A stretch of DNA of 16,238 nucleotides from Roseburia sp. (GTDB lineage Bacteria > Bacillota_A > Clostridia > Lachnospirales > Lachnospiraceae). Location of the stretch: positions 1-16,238 of the forward strand of contig DXQT01000051.1 of NCBI GenBank assembly GCA_019411365.1, in the 5' to 3' direction. Under the pieces are notes generated by a model. That model worked only from the letters and a program-made list of their open reading frames with translations. It was not told the origin of the DNA and ran no database searches. The position numbers and the translations under genes were made by a program. Each line of letters begins with the position of its first letter. Positions within the stretch are counted from its first letter, which is position 1. Below are positions 6,481 through 15,978 of the stretch, piece by piece.

Positions 6481-7380
6481 ATGGAAGAAAAAAACATGAA
6501 CGAACTTTTGAAAAAAGCGGAGGTGCTGATCGAGGCACTTCCATATATCCAGCGCTTTAACCGTAAGATCATCGTTGTCAAATACGGCGGAAGTGCCATG
6601 GTGGACGAGGAATTAAAGCAGCACGTCATTCAGGATGTCACTTTATTAAAACTGGTAGGTTTCAAGCCGATCATTGTACACGGCGGCGGCAAAGAGATCA
6701 GCAGATGGGTAGAGAAAGCCGGCATGGAACCGGAGTTTGTCAACGGACTGCGCAAGACAGACGAGGCGACGATGGAAATTGCGGAGATGGTATTAAATAA
6801 AGTGAACAAATCTCTTGTAAAACTGGTGCAGGAGCTGGGTGTAAATGCTGTCGGTATCAGCGGAAAAGACGGCGGAATGTTAAAGGTGGAGAAAAAATAT
6901 TCCAACGGACAGGATATCGGTTACGTCGGCGAGATCACACAGGTCAACCCACAGATTTTATATGATCTTCTGGAAAAAGATTTTCTTCCGATCGTCTGCC
7001 CGATCGGCATGGATGAAAACTATGACAGCTACAACATCAATGCAGATGATGCAGCCTGTGCGATTGCGAGAGCAGTCCACGCAGAAAAATTAGCTTTCTT
7101 AACTGATATTGAGGGTGTATACAAAGATCCGAAAGATCCGTCCACACTGATCTCGGAACTGCCGATCTCAGAGGCAAAAAAACTGATCGAAGACGGATAC
7201 ATCGGCGGCGGAATGCTTCCGAAATTAAACAACTGTATTGATGCGATCGAAAACGGAGTTTCCAGAGTGCATATTTTAGACGGACGTATCGCACACTGCC
7301 TGCTGTTGGAGATCTTTACAAACAGAGGAATCGGAACTGCAATCTTAGGGGATAAGGAGACAAAGTATTATCATGAATAA
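6481..7380 (+). CDS. argB: Acetylglutamate kinase
   Basis: ArgB phosphorylates N-acetylglutamate with ATP, the second step of the route and often the feedback point for arginine. The 299-residue protein shows the amino-acid-kinase motifs KYGGSAM (Lys34), HGGGKEIS (67-74), and a C-terminal GGGMLPK motif. The longer N-terminal helix before KYGG (residues 1-28, with PYIQRFNRK) is of the kind present in arginine-sensitive hexameric kinases, so feedback inhibition is plausible but inferred. An AGGGGGAT site overlaps the argJ stop, suggesting translational coupling. An in-frame ATG at codon 6 is an alternative start. The gene overlaps argD by 8 bases. Confidence 0.97.
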   Translation: MEEKNMNELLKKAEVLIEALPYIQRFNRKIIVVKYGGSAMVDEELKQHVIQDVTLLKLVGFKPIIVHGGGKEISRWVEKAGMEPEFVNGLRKTDEATMEIAEMVLNKVNKSLVKLVQELGVNAVGISGKDGGMLKVEKKYSNGQDIGYVGEITQVNPQILYDLLEKDFLPIVCPIGMDENYDSYNINADDAACAIARAVHAEKLAFLTDIEGVYKDPKDPSTLISELPISEAKKLIEDGYIGGGMLPKLNNCIDAIENGVSRVHILDGRIAHCLLLEIFTNRGIGTAILGDKETKYYHE

Positions 7381-8557
7381 ACAGGATTACATTGATGGAG
7401 CAGAGAGTGCGCTCCTTCATACATATAATCGTTTTCCACTGGTCATTGATCATGGGGATGGTGTGTACCTTTATGATACAGACGGAAAAGAATATCTGGA
7501 TTTTGCAGCAGGAATCGCCGTGCAGGCATTTGGCTACAACAACAAAGAGTATAACGACGCACTGAAAGCACAGATCGATAAAGTGATGCACACATCCAAT
7601 CTGTACTATAATGTCCCGATCATGAATGCGGCAAAAAGGGTATTAAAAGCAAGCCAGATGAATCGTGTTTTCTTTACCAACAGCGGTACAGAGGCGATCG
7701 AGGGTGCAATCAAAGCGGCAAAAAAATATGCTTACACCAGAGACGGACATGCAGGACATGAGATCATTGCAATGAACCATTCCTTTCATGGAAGAAGTAT
7801 CGGAGCATTGTCTGTGACAGGCAATAAACATTATCAGGAACCGTTTGAGCCACTGCTTCCCGGAGTAAAATTTGCAGATTTTAATGATCTTGACAGCGTA
7901 AAAGCTTTGATTAATGACAAAACCTGTGCTATTATTTTTGAGACAGTACAAGGTGAAGGTGGAATTTACCCTGCAACAGAAGCATTTATAAAGGGTGTGC
8001 GTGCACTTTGCGATGAGCATGACATTCTTTTAATTTTAGATGAGATCCAGTGCGGTATGGGAAGAACCGGAGAAATGTTCGCATGGCAGCATTATGGTGT
8101 GAAGCCGGATATTATGACGAGTGCCAAGGCACTTGGCTGTGGTGTCCCGGTCGGCGCTTTCCTTATGACAGAGAGAGTCGCAGAGAAATCTCTGGCACCG
8201 GGAGATCACGGTACGACCTATGGAGGCAATCCATTTGTGGGAGCCGCTGTAGATAAAGTACTTGAGATGATGGAGCGCGACCATATCACAGAGCATGTGA
8301 AAAAGGTCGCACCGTATCTGGAGAAAAAATTAGATGAACTGGTTGCAAAGTATGATTTCCTGACCGAGCGAAGAGGTATGGGACTCATGCAGGGTGTTGT
8401 CTGTGAAAAACCGGTAGGCCAGATTGCAGCAAAAGCATTGGAGGCAGGACTGATCGTGATCACAGCAGGTTCGAATGTACTTCGTTTTGTACCGCCACTT
8501 ATCATTGAAGAAAAAGATGTGGATGAGATGATATCCAGGCTGGAGAGTATTTTATAA
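7373..8557 (+). CDS. argD: Acetylornithine aminotransferase
   Basis: ArgD is a class III PLP aminotransferase that makes N-acetylornithine from the semialdehyde with glutamate as amino donor. The 394 residues match the family. Visible features are NSGTEA (103-108), [12 protein letters not shown] (139-150), the PLP-contacting Asp in [12 protein letters not shown] (222-233), and the Schiff-base lysine Lys252 in [12 protein letters not shown]. The start codon lies inside the end of argB (ATGAATAA), with AAGGAG about 13 bases before it, so translation is probably coupled. Its stop shares one base with the start of the next gene. A succinyl-diaminopimelate or ornithine aminotransferase activity is possible in this family, but the operon favours arginine. 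Confidence 0.96.
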   Translation: MNKQDYIDGAESALLHTYNRFPLVIDHGDGVYLYDTDGKEYLDFAAGIAVQAFGYNNKEYNDALKAQIDKVMHTSNLYYNVPIMNAAKRVLKASQMNRVFFTNSGTEAIEGAIKAAKKYAYTRDGHAGHEIIAMNHSFHGRSIGALSVTGNKHYQEPFEPLLPGVKFADFNDLDSVKALINDKTCAIIFETVQGEGGIYPATEAFIKGVRALCDEHDILLILDEIQCGMGRTGEMFAWQHYGVKPDIMTSAKALGCGVPVGAFLMTERVAEKSLAPGDHGTTYGGNPFVGAAVDKVLEMMERDHITEHVKKVAPYLEKKLDELVAKYDFLTERRGMGLMQGVVCEKPVGQIAAKALEAGLIVITAGSNVLRFVPPLIIEEKDVDEMISRLESIL

Positions 8558-9744
8558 TGAAAGTAGTACAGAAGAGAATGATCGCAGCGGGCTGTATCGG
8601 CGTGCTGGTGATCGGAGGTGCCGTTGTTGTATCCAGACACAGCACTTATGAACAGAAAGAAAATGAAACAGAAAATGGAACAGAGACAGCATCAGTTAGC
8701 AGGGTGGTAAAACAGCCTGCTGATTTGATGTTCTGGTATAGCGATAAAAGCTATCAGAAGTTTTTTGAGAAGGCGGCAGAAGAATATTATGAGGATACCG
8801 GTATTGTTGTGGATGTAGAGTATCAGGACAGCATGGATTACATGGATGCAGTATACACGGCAACGATGCAGGGAGAAACATTTCCGGATATTTACATGAT
8901 CGGAAGCGATGAGTTAGAGGAAGCATATCTTTACGGACTTGCAGCAGAAAACACGGCATCTGATATTTATGAGAGCACCGTGGCGTCGAATGCAGTGACA
9001 GCGTCCACTTACAAAGAGAAAATGTATGCGTATCCATTAAGTTATAATACCTGTCTGTTTGTCTATAAAAATGGTTATTTTGAGACAGAACCGGAGACAT
9101 TGCAGGCAATCATTGATTATTCCATCGACAATGAGCCACCGGAAAATGTGCAGTATCTGTTAGAGTGGGATGTGAATGATGCGTTTTATGATTTTCCATT
9201 TATATCGAACAGTGTCAGCTTTGTAAAAGATGAAGTGGAAACGATGCAGGTGAATTATGATGAGAATCTGTATAACGAAGATCTGGAGTTCTTTTCACAG
9301 AGTCTGGAGTCGTTTTCCATTGATGCTTCGACGGTTACGGAAGCGAGTGTGATCTCAGATTTTAATGATGGAAAAACACTCTGTGCAATCATTGATTCAG
9401 ATTCTGTTGCCGGTCTCACAGGAACTGATTATGAGATCCGGGAGCTTCTGGCATTGAATGACACGTTGCAGACATCTTCCGCAGCGTTGACAGATCTTGT
9501 GGTTGTGAATGATTTCTCGGAGAAAAAGGAAAAAGCGGCTGATTTTGCAGAGTATGTAACACTTACCATGTCAGGAGAACTTCATGGACTTGGCGGTCAT
9601 TATTCCGTAAAATTATCAGAGGACGCAGACGAGAAGGAACAGATTGCCTATCAGGCATACGAAAATGCGATCCCGGTACCGGATTCACAGGATGCAAAAG
9701 AATTTTGGGTAACATTAAAAGAAACAATATCTCAATATTTTTAA
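8557..9744 (+). CDS. Membrane-anchored extracellular solute-binding-like protein
   Basis: The 395-residue protein has a short basic start, one hydrophobic segment (about residues 9-27), a charged low-complexity linker, then a domain resembling family 1 (MalE-like) solute-binding proteins. Typical features are an FWYSDKSY opening strand, the middle MQGETFPDIYMIGSDELEEAYLYG, and a YAYPLSYNTCLFVYKN strand. It is rich in Asp and Glu. The only Cys near the N-terminus (Cys13) follows too short a hydrophobic run for a convincing lipobox, so a transmembrane anchor is favoured. No ABC permease or ATPase gene is adjacent. Its ATG overlaps the argD stop by one base (TAATG), with GGAGAG upstream, so it should be expressed with the arginine genes. 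It may sense or capture an amino acid or peptide; the ligand and role are unknown. Confidence 0.75.
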   Translation: MKVVQKRMIAAGCIGVLVIGGAVVVSRHSTYEQKENETENGTETASVSRVVKQPADLMFWYSDKSYQKFFEKAAEEYYEDTGIVVDVEYQDSMDYMDAVYTATMQGETFPDIYMIGSDELEEAYLYGLAAENTASDIYESTVASNAVTASTYKEKMYAYPLSYNTCLFVYKNGYFETEPETLQAIIDYSIDNEPPENVQYLLEWDVNDAFYDFPFISNSVSFVKDEVETMQVNYDENLYNEDLEFFSQSLESFSIDASTVTEASVISDFNDGKTLCAIIDSDSVAGLTGTDYEIRELLALNDTLQTSSAALTDLVVVNDFSEKKEKAADFAEYVTLTMSGELHGLGGHYSVKLSEDADEKEQIAYQAYENAIPVPDSQDAKEFWVTLKETISQYF

Positions 9745-9772
9745 AAAAATGGATATAATATATTTAATAGTC

Positions 9773-9801
9773 TTGTCATATTTGTAAAATTTCGTTAAAA
9801 T
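9773..9801 (+). promoter_or_regulatory. Sigma-A promoter before the comEA gene
   Basis: TTGTCA (9773-9778) and TAAAAT (9796-9801) are separated by exactly 17 bases, a good match to the housekeeping consensus. Transcription would start near 9808, about 60 bases before the ComEA-like start at 9871. No strong terminator separates it from the preceding solute-binding gene, so some read-through from the arginine operon is possible. Confidence 0.65.
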
Positions 9802-9870
9802 ATATACATCAGGCGTTGAGGGCTCTTTCATCCATCTGTGATGATGCATTCGGTGGAGAAGGAGAATGCT

Positions 9871-10446
9871 ATGAATCGAAAGAGGAAAGTATTCCTGGTA
9901 ATCATATTCTGCATGGGAGTGCTCTGTGGATGTGGTTCCAGGAATAATGTGTATTTGGAGAAAATACAGACAGAGACAAGTGAAGTTCCGCAGACAGAGG
10001 AGAAAGACTGCCAGGAAGAGATGGGCAGTTGTATGGTGTATGTTTGCGGGGCAGTAGAAAATCCGGGAGTGTATGAGCTGCCGGAGAACAGCCGTGTTTA
10101 TGAAGCAGTAGCGATGGCTGGCGGGATGACAGAGGATGCCGGGATGGAAGCGGTAAATCAGGCAGAGTTTGTCACGGACGGACAGATGTTAAGAATTCCG
10201 ACCATGGAAGAAGTGGCGGCTGCACAGGAAGAATCCGAGAGCAATGTGGATGATGGCTTACTGGACATTAACCGGGCAAGTGTTGCAGATTTTATGACGC
10301 TTCCGGGAATCGGGCAGTCAAAAGCAGAGGCATTGTTTCAGTACCGGGAAGCACACGGCAGATTTTCTTCTATTGAGGAGATCATGAATGTGGATGGAAT
10401 CAAAGAAGGAGTTTTTAACAAAATAAAGGATAGTATAAAGGTGTAA
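9871..10446 (+). CDS. comEA: ComEA-like DNA-binding competence lipoprotein
   Basis: ComEA binds double-stranded DNA outside the membrane and passes it to the ComEC channel. The 191-residue protein has a basic, hydrophobic signal ending in VLCGC, so it is probably a lipoprotein anchored at Cys21. An SLBB domain follows (about 57-118, starting MVYVCGAVENPGVYEL), then a short linker. A paired helix-hairpin-helix domain closes the protein (about 130-191, with DINRASVADFMTLPGIG). The frame is open from 9838, but the ATG at 9871 is chosen because AAGGAG lies 6 bases before it and a clean signal starts there. Well-studied ComEA proteins use a transmembrane helix, so a lipid anchor is a variation. 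It leads a run of genes ending in comEC. Confidence 0.9.
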   Translation: MNRKRKVFLVIIFCMGVLCGCGSRNNVYLEKIQTETSEVPQTEEKDCQEEMGSCMVYVCGAVENPGVYELPENSRVYEAVAMAGGMTEDAGMEAVNQAEFVTDGQMLRIPTMEEVAAAQEESESNVDDGLLDINRASVADFMTLPGIGQSKAEALFQYREAHGRFSSIEEIMNVDGIKEGVFNKIKDSIKV

Positions 10447-10448
10447 AA

Positions 10449-11141
10449 ATGGCAAAAAAGGTTCTTGTTGTTGATGATGAAAAATTGATCGTAAAAGGTA
10501 TCCGTTTCAGTTTAGAGCAGGATGGAATGGAAGTGGACTGTGCATATGACGGGGAAGAGGCACTGAAAATGGCAACAGAGAATCATTATGATATGATTCT
10601 TTTGGATATCATGCTTCCGAAGATGGATGGATTTGAAGTATGCCAGCACATCCGCGAATTCTCTGATATGCCAATCGTGATGCTGACTGCAAAAGGCGAT
10701 GACATGGATAAGATCCTCGGTCTGGAATACGGAGCAGATGATTATATCACAAAGCCTTTCAACATCCTGGAAGTCAAAGCAAGAATCAAGGCAATTATGC
10801 GGAGAACCGCAGGAAGCCAGCCGAAGAAAGAGGATTCCAAGGTCATTGAAGCGGGTGATCTTCGTCTGGATTGCGAGAGCAGAAGATTGTTTATCCTGAA
10901 TAAAGAAGTGAATCTGACTGCAAAAGAGTTTGATCTCTTAGAACTTTTGGTCAATAATCCGAATAAAGTATACAGCAGGGAGAATCTGCTCAATCTTGTA
11001 TGGGGTTACGAGTATCCGGGGGATGTCAGAACTGTGGATGTGCATGTCAGACGTCTCAGAGAGAAGATCGAAAAGAATCCAAGCGAGCCAAAGTATGTTC
11101 ATACCAAGTGGGGTGTGGGATACTACTATTACCAGAATTAG
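10449..11141 (+). CDS. OmpR/PhoB-type response regulator
   Basis: The 230-residue protein has a receiver domain (about 3-117) and a winged-helix DNA-binding domain (about 133-228). The phosphorylation pocket is complete: Asp9 and Asp10, the acceptor Asp53 in LLDIMLPKMDG, Thr80 and Lys102. The output domain ends with RTVDVHVRRLREKIE and WGVGYYY, typical of the OmpR group. It most resembles the WalR/PhoP-type regulators of Firmicutes, though this is not enough for a gene name. AAAGGTG precedes the ATG by 6 bases, and only 2 bases separate it from comEA. Its partner is the histidine kinase 15 bases downstream. The targets are unknown, possibly including its own operon. Confidence 0.95.
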   Translation: MAKKVLVVDDEKLIVKGIRFSLEQDGMEVDCAYDGEEALKMATENHYDMILLDIMLPKMDGFEVCQHIREFSDMPIVMLTAKGDDMDKILGLEYGADDYITKPFNILEVKARIKAIMRRTAGSQPKKEDSKVIEAGDLRLDCESRRLFILNKEVNLTAKEFDLLELLVNNPNKVYSRENLLNLVWGYEYPGDVRTVDVHVRRLREKIEKNPSEPKYVHTKWGVGYYYYQN

Positions 11142-11156
11142 TCAGGGTGCGAAAGA

Positions 11157-12599
11157 ATGTCCAGATTTAAAAATTTTATTAATTTTTTTAAAAGTCTGAA
11201 ATTCAGACTGATACTTTTCTTAATCCTTTTTGGAATTGTACCGGGAATCGTTTTAAAAGTTGGAATTGTAAAGACATATGAGGACCGGTCTGTTTCAATC
11301 AAGACAAGTGAGATCTTAAGCCAGGCAAAAATCCTGGCGAATCAGATTGTTTCCAATGATTATCTGAATTATCCAAACTCAACGATTATCAATGCAGAAT
11401 TAGATCAGTTATCGAATATTTATGATGGTCGTGTCATGGTGATCGATAATGAGTTTCACATTATCAAGGATACGTATGATCTTGACACGAATAAGACGAT
11501 CATTTCCAAAGAGGTAATTGAGAGTTATTACGGCCAGGAGATCAAAAAATATGACGCGGAAAACCGCTATATTGAACTGACCGTTCCATTGAGCAGACTG
11601 GTGGAACAGACTGGGGCAACAGAGGTTTTAGGTGTTATGTTAGTCAGTGTGTCGACGGACAGCATTAACCTCAATATGGAGTATCTGGCGAGAAACGCCT
11701 ATGTGATCCAGTTGATCTGTGCTGTGGCGGCAGTTTTCCTTGCAGTGATCTTAAGTATCCAGTTGGTAAAGCCTTTCCATAAGATGTCAAAGTCTATCGA
11801 TGAGATCAAAACCGGATATGGGGAAGATGCGCTGTCTGTGAATGATTACACGGAAACAATTGAAATCTGTAAAAAGTTTAATGAGATGTTAGGCAGAATG
11901 AAAGTGCTGGATGATTCCAGACAGGAATTTGTATCCAATGTGTCTCATGAGTTAAAAACACCGCTGACATCCATGAAAGTCCTGGCAGATTCGCTTAACA
12001 GCATGGAAGATGCACCGATTGAACTTTACAAAGAGTTTATGGGCGATATCGGAAATGAAATCGACCGTGAGACGAAGATCATCAATGACCTTTTATCTCT
12101 GGTAAAAATGGATAAATCTGCGGCAGACTTAAATGTTACCAATATGAACATCAATGAACTGCTGGAGCAGATTTTAAAGAGATTAAATCCAATCGCAGAG
12201 AAGCAGAATGTGGAACTTGTGTTAGAAAGTTTCCGCCCGGTGTCTGCGGATGTGGATGAAGTGAAGATCACACTCGCCTTTACGAATCTGATCGAGAATG
12301 CGATCAAATATAATAAACCGGGTGGATGGGTGCATGTCACACTGAATGCGGATCATCAGTATTTCTATCTGAAAGTTGAGGATTCGGGCATCGGTATCCC
12401 GGAGGATTCCTTAGAGCATATTTATGAGCGTTTTTACCGTGTGGACAAGTCTCATTCGAGAGAAATCGGTGGAACAGGTCTTGGACTTGCGATCACCCGC
12501 AATGCGGTGCTGATGCATCGTGGTGCGATCAGGGTGTTCAGCACGGAGGGAGAGGGAACAATCTTCAATGTCCGCATCCCACTGAATTACATTGCGTAG
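11157..12599 (+). CDS. Membrane sensor histidine kinase
   Basis: The 480-residue kinase has two transmembrane helices (about 17-37 and 181-203) that enclose an extracytoplasmic sensor region of about 140 residues. A HAMP-like linker (about 204-256) and a HisKA domain with phospho-acceptor His264 in SNVSHELKTPL follow. The ATPase domain carries the N box (NLIENAIKYN, 377-386), the G1 box DSGIGIP (409-415) and the G2 box GGTGLGL (438-444). The extracellular part looks PAS/dCache-like (WalK style), which is a tentative reading. The ribosome binding site is weak (AGGG), so translation may be coupled to the regulator gene. It should phosphorylate the upstream response regulator; the signal is unknown. 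Confidence 0.95.
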   Translation: MSRFKNFINFFKSLKFRLILFLILFGIVPGIVLKVGIVKTYEDRSVSIKTSEILSQAKILANQIVSNDYLNYPNSTIINAELDQLSNIYDGRVMVIDNEFHIIKDTYDLDTNKTIISKEVIESYYGQEIKKYDAENRYIELTVPLSRLVEQTGATEVLGVMLVSVSTDSINLNMEYLARNAYVIQLICAVAAVFLAVILSIQLVKPFHKMSKSIDEIKTGYGEDALSVNDYTETIEICKKFNEMLGRMKVLDDSRQEFVSNVSHELKTPLTSMKVLADSLNSMEDAPIELYKEFMGDIGNEIDRETKIINDLLSLVKMDKSAADLNVTNMNINELLEQILKRLNPIAEKQNVELVLESFRPVSADVDEVKITLAFTNLIENAIKYNKPGGWVHVTLNADHQYFYLKVEDSGIGIPEDSLEHIYERFYRVDKSHSREIGGTGLGLAITRNAVLMHRGAIRVFSTEGEGTIFNVRIPLNYIA

Positions 12600-12642
12600 T
12601 GTGATGGTGACTGCATATTTTTGGTAATGGAGCAAAAAAGTG

Positions 12643-13602
12643 ATGAGAAAAAAAATAGTCTTTCTTCTGGCATTTCTGTGCATGCTTTTCATGGCGGGCT
12701 GCTCGAATGGAAAAGAGACAAGTAAATACAACATCGAATATCTGAATAAAGATAAAACCGGGATTGCCGAGATGCCTTATGATGCGTCCGCAACAACGAC
12801 AGATGCGTTGATCGAAGAATTTTTTGCAGCCTTAAGTTCTGATCCGGATAATGTGGAATACCGTAAACCGATCCCAAATGATGTGGAGATCACAAATTAT
12901 TCGTTGGACGGAGCACTTCTCACGATCTATTTTGATGCAGATTATCTGAATATGAAAGAAGTGGAAGAGGTTTTGTGCAGGGCGGCAGTGGTACGCACGA
13001 TGACACAGATTTCCGGGGTCGACTGTGTGTCCTTTTATGTGGATGAAAAGCCGCTGACGGACGTGAACGGTAAAATGGTCGGAACAATGTACGCAGAAAG
13101 TTTTGTGGAGAATCCCGGAGAACAGATCAATACGATCCAGAATACGAATCTCACACTTTATTTTTCCAATCAGGCGGGAGACGGACTTGTGAAAGAGACA
13201 AGACGGGTTCACTACAGCAGTAATATCTCGTTGGAAAAACTGATCATGGAGCAGCTTCTCGAAGGACCGGAATCGAAGAATGCCAGATCTGCAATTCCTT
13301 CGGGAACCAAATTAATGAGCGTATCGCTTGTGGATGGGGTATGCTATGTCAGCTTTGATGAGAACTTTAAGAATCAGGATTATTCAGTGAATGAAGCCAT
13401 TGTGATTTATTCTATTGTGGATTCATTGTCAGAGTTATCCTCCATCAGTAAAGTGCAGATTTCCGTGAATGGCGATACAAGCGGTGTATATCGGGACAGT
13501 TTTAAACTTGCAGATATGTATGACAGGAATCTGGATTATATCGCCAAAACAACGGAATCGGATACAGAGGATGTGGAGGAGACAGAAAAGGAGGAACAGT
13601 AA
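12643..13602 (+). CDS. GerMN-domain lipoprotein
   Basis: The protein of about 319 residues begins with a lipoprotein signal ending MAGC, so Cys20 would carry the lipid. Two repeats resembling the GerMN (sporulation and germination) domain follow. The first is about 55-155 (with TTDALIEEFFAALSS and YSLDGALLTIYFDADY). The second is about 170-290 (with SLEKLIMEQLLEGPES and SLVDGVCYVSFDENF). A short acidic tail (TESDTEDVEETEKEEQ) ends the protein. A GTG codon directly before the ATG is an equally possible start, 7 rather than 10 bases from GGAG. GerM of B. subtilis acts in spore engulfment; proteins of this domain also sit beside sensor kinases, as in the LpqB system of Actinobacteria. Here the position between kinase and comEC suggests an envelope-side accessory or sensor role, which is inferred. 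Confidence 0.85.
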   Translation: MRKKIVFLLAFLCMLFMAGCSNGKETSKYNIEYLNKDKTGIAEMPYDASATTTDALIEEFFAALSSDPDNVEYRKPIPNDVEITNYSLDGALLTIYFDADYLNMKEVEEVLCRAAVVRTMTQISGVDCVSFYVDEKPLTDVNGKMVGTMYAESFVENPGEQINTIQNTNLTLYFSNQAGDGLVKETRRVHYSSNISLEKLIMEQLLEGPESKNARSAIPSGTKLMSVSLVDGVCYVSFDENFKNQDYSVNEAIVIYSIVDSLSELSSISKVQISVNGDTSGVYRDSFKLADMYDRNLDYIAKTTESDTEDVEETEKEEQ

Positions 13603-13605
13603 TTA

Positions 13606-15948
13606 TTGTTTAAACGGCCATTATGTGAAATGGCATCTGGATTGATTCTTGGAATTTTGTTTATGAGGTATCAAAAATGGTATCTGGCAGCAGTTGCTGC
13701 CGGAATACTGTTTGGAATTGTATGGAATTTATGGCACAATACGATCCGTAACTGTAGTGAGAAAGACAGTATGGCAAATGCCAGAGCGTGGATGTACCCA
13801 GCCTTTCGTGTGGGATGTTTTCTGGCATTTTTTTTGGCAGGGATATTTCATTTTGCAGAAAATGAGGCATTCCGTCAGAACTATATGTCAAAACTACAGG
13901 ATGGAATGCAGGTGACTGTGCAGGGAAAACTATGCAGCAAACAGTTAAAAAACGGACAATATTCCTATTATTTAGATCATTGTTATCTATCTATCGGGCA
14001 GGAGATACTGCCATGCAATCAAATTCTTTTTTATCAGACTTCCGATGATGATTCCATCGGGCAAACCCTTATTGTAACAGGAACGGTTGAATTGTGGAAA
14101 AGTGCATCCAATGATGGTAATTTTGACGCAAAAGCATTTTATGAATCCAAAAAGATCGATTTTCAACTGAAGGAAGCTATTGTGAAAAATGTTTACGGAG
14201 CAGAGGATGGATTCGGGGAGAAAATTTACAGGCTGCGCCGGAAGATAAGCGGTGTATACGAAAGCTGTATGAGCACATCAGATGCTGGTGTGCTTTCCAC
14301 GATGACGCTCGGAGAGAAAAATCTTCTGGACGCAGAGGTGAAGCAGATGTATCAGAAAGCAGGAATTTCCCATGTGCTGGCGATTTCCGGACTGCATATT
14401 TCTGTGATTGGGATGGGACTTTATAAATTGCTTCGGAAAATAAAATGCTCCTTTTTGACTTCCGGTGTTATTGCAGGCACGGTCATCGGCGGCTATGGGA
14501 TGATGTCTGGACTTGGGACATCGACCATACGCGCGGTGCTCATGTTTTTCGTTTTATTGTTCGGACAGTGGATTGGAAGGAGTTATGATACGCTGTCTGC
14601 TCTGGGACTGTCCGCCATTGTGATTTTATTGGACAACCCTTATCTGCTCTGGTATGCAGGATTTTTGCTGTCATTTGCAGCGGTGCTTGGAATTGTGGCT
14701 GTGGGACAGACACTGATCAAAATAAAAAAGCCGTTCTTTACTTTTTCGGAGAACTTTCTGGTGAGTTTTGCAATTCAGCTTGCAACGGTGCCGCTTACGG
14801 CTTATTTCTTTTATGAGGTGCCGGTCTGGTCAATGCTTATCAATTTTTTTGTGCTGCCGATCATTGGAGTACTGTTGTTTCTTGGACTTCTTGGCGGCTT
14901 TGTTGGGTTACTGTCTGTCCGTGCGGCAGGGATTCTTTTTGTGCCTTGTCACTGGATTTTGGTATTTTATGAGAAGGTGTGCAGGCTCAGTGTCAGTTTA
15001 CCGGGGGCTGTCTGGATCACGGGGCAGCCGGATTGGCAGAAACTGTTGCTTTTTTATCTGATATTGGGAGCCGTGCTTTTCGCAACGAAAAAGATGAAGC
15101 AACGGCGTGGATTTGTTTTCATAGGCTGTTTTATGCTGCTTGCAGTATTGCATAACCCAGTGAAGGGATTTGAGCTAGATGTGTTGGATGTGGGGCAGGG
15201 GGACGGTATGTATCTTCACACGAAAGAGGGGACAAATTTCTTTTTTGACGGCGGCAGTACGGATGTGAGTAAAGTCGGAACATACCGGATGCTTCCGTTC
15301 CTGAAAGCAAAGGGTGTGAAAAAAATAGATTACTGGATTGTTTCACACACAGACGCAGACCATATTTCAGGGTTAAAGGAGATCTTGCAGGCAGAGTATG
15401 AGATCGATCATATTGTGTTTTCAAAATATGTATTAAATGACGAAGCCTATCAGGAACTTTTGGCACTGGCGCAAACGTATGGAACAGAAATTTTGAAAAT
15501 GGACTGCGGTGACATATTCACCGATGGTGAGGCGGGGCTGCGCTGCATTTTCCCGGATCAAACTTATAAAAGTGATGATAAGAATGCACTGTCCCTTGTG
15601 CTGCGCTATGAAGATCAGGAGTTTTCCGGTATTTTTACCGGGGACATCAGCAGCGCAGAAGAACAGTATCTTGTGGAACACAAAAAGGCTGGCAGCGTCA
15701 CATTTTACAAGGCGGCGCATCACGGCTCGAGATATTCCAACAGTCGGGATTTCCTAATGGCACTCTCACCGGAGATCACAACCATTTCCTGTGGGGAAAA
15801 CAACCGCTATGGGCATCCGGGTGAGGAGGCTTTGTGCAATATAAAGGAGAGCGGAAGTGCAGTCTATGAGACAATGGAGTGTGGACGTATCCGCATCCGC
15901 ATGGAAAATGGAGAACCCGTGGTGGAAAAATTCCTTGAAGGAAGATGA
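13606..15948 (+). CDS. comEC: ComEC/Rec2-family DNA-uptake channel
   Basis: ComEC forms the inner-membrane channel for single-stranded DNA during transformation. The 780-residue protein shows hydrophobic N-terminal helices, a soluble DUF4131-like region (about 85-205), the membrane Competence domain (about 225-500, with SHVLAISGLHISVIG), and a C-terminal metallo-beta-lactamase-like domain. The latter has VGQGDG (529-534), FDGG (547-550), the metal motif HTDADH (581-586) and AAHHGS (703-708), so nuclease function looks intact. The start is a TTG with AAGGAGG 11 bases upstream; an ATG at 13633 is the alternative. It starts 3 bases after the GerMN gene stop. Full length and conserved motifs argue that it is functional. 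Confidence 0.95.
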   Translation: MFKRPLCEMASGLILGILFMRYQKWYLAAVAAGILFGIVWNLWHNTIRNCSEKDSMANARAWMYPAFRVGCFLAFFLAGIFHFAENEAFRQNYMSKLQDGMQVTVQGKLCSKQLKNGQYSYYLDHCYLSIGQEILPCNQILFYQTSDDDSIGQTLIVTGTVELWKSASNDGNFDAKAFYESKKIDFQLKEAIVKNVYGAEDGFGEKIYRLRRKISGVYESCMSTSDAGVLSTMTLGEKNLLDAEVKQMYQKAGISHVLAISGLHISVIGMGLYKLLRKIKCSFLTSGVIAGTVIGGYGMMSGLGTSTIRAVLMFFVLLFGQWIGRSYDTLSALGLSAIVILLDNPYLLWYAGFLLSFAAVLGIVAVGQTLIKIKKPFFTFSENFLVSFAIQLATVPLTAYFFYEVPVWSMLINFFVLPIIGVLLFLGLLGGFVGLLSVRAAGILFVPCHWILVFYEKVCRLSVSLPGAVWITGQPDWQKLLLFYLILGAVLFATKKMKQRRGFVFIGCFMLLAVLHNPVKGFELDVLDVGQGDGMYLHTKEGTNFFFDGGSTDVSKVGTYRMLPFLKAKGVKKIDYWIVSHTDADHISGLKEILQAEYEIDHIVFSKYVLNDEAYQELLALAQTYGTEILKMDCGDIFTDGEAGLRCIFPDQTYKSDDKNALSLVLRYEDQEFSGIFTGDISSAEEQYLVEHKKAGSVTFYKAAHHGSRYSNSRDFLMALSPEITTISCGENNRYGHPGEEALCNIKESGSAVYETMECGRIRIRMENGEPVVEKFLEGR

Positions 15949-15963
15949 ATTGTTCTATATAAT
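15935..15963 (+). promoter_or_regulatory. Promoter-like site over the end of comEC
   Basis: TTGAAG (15935-15940) and a consensus TATAAT (15958-15963) are 17 bases apart. The -10 lies just after the comEC stop. No gene starts close by except the IS607-like one, which has its own promoter. It may once have served the next chromosomal gene, now displaced by inserted DNA. Confidence 0.45.
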
Positions 15964-15978
15964 GGGGAAAGAGTTTAT

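Noticed and set aside
8587..8598. Lipobox around Cys13 of the solute-binding-like protein
   Set aside because: The hydrophobic run before the Cys is only a few residues long and the main hydrophobic stretch comes after it, so a membrane anchor is more likely.
9838..9870. Earlier start for the ComEA-like gene
   Set aside because: The extra residues would put charged sequence before the signal peptide, and the best ribosome binding site lies just before 9871.
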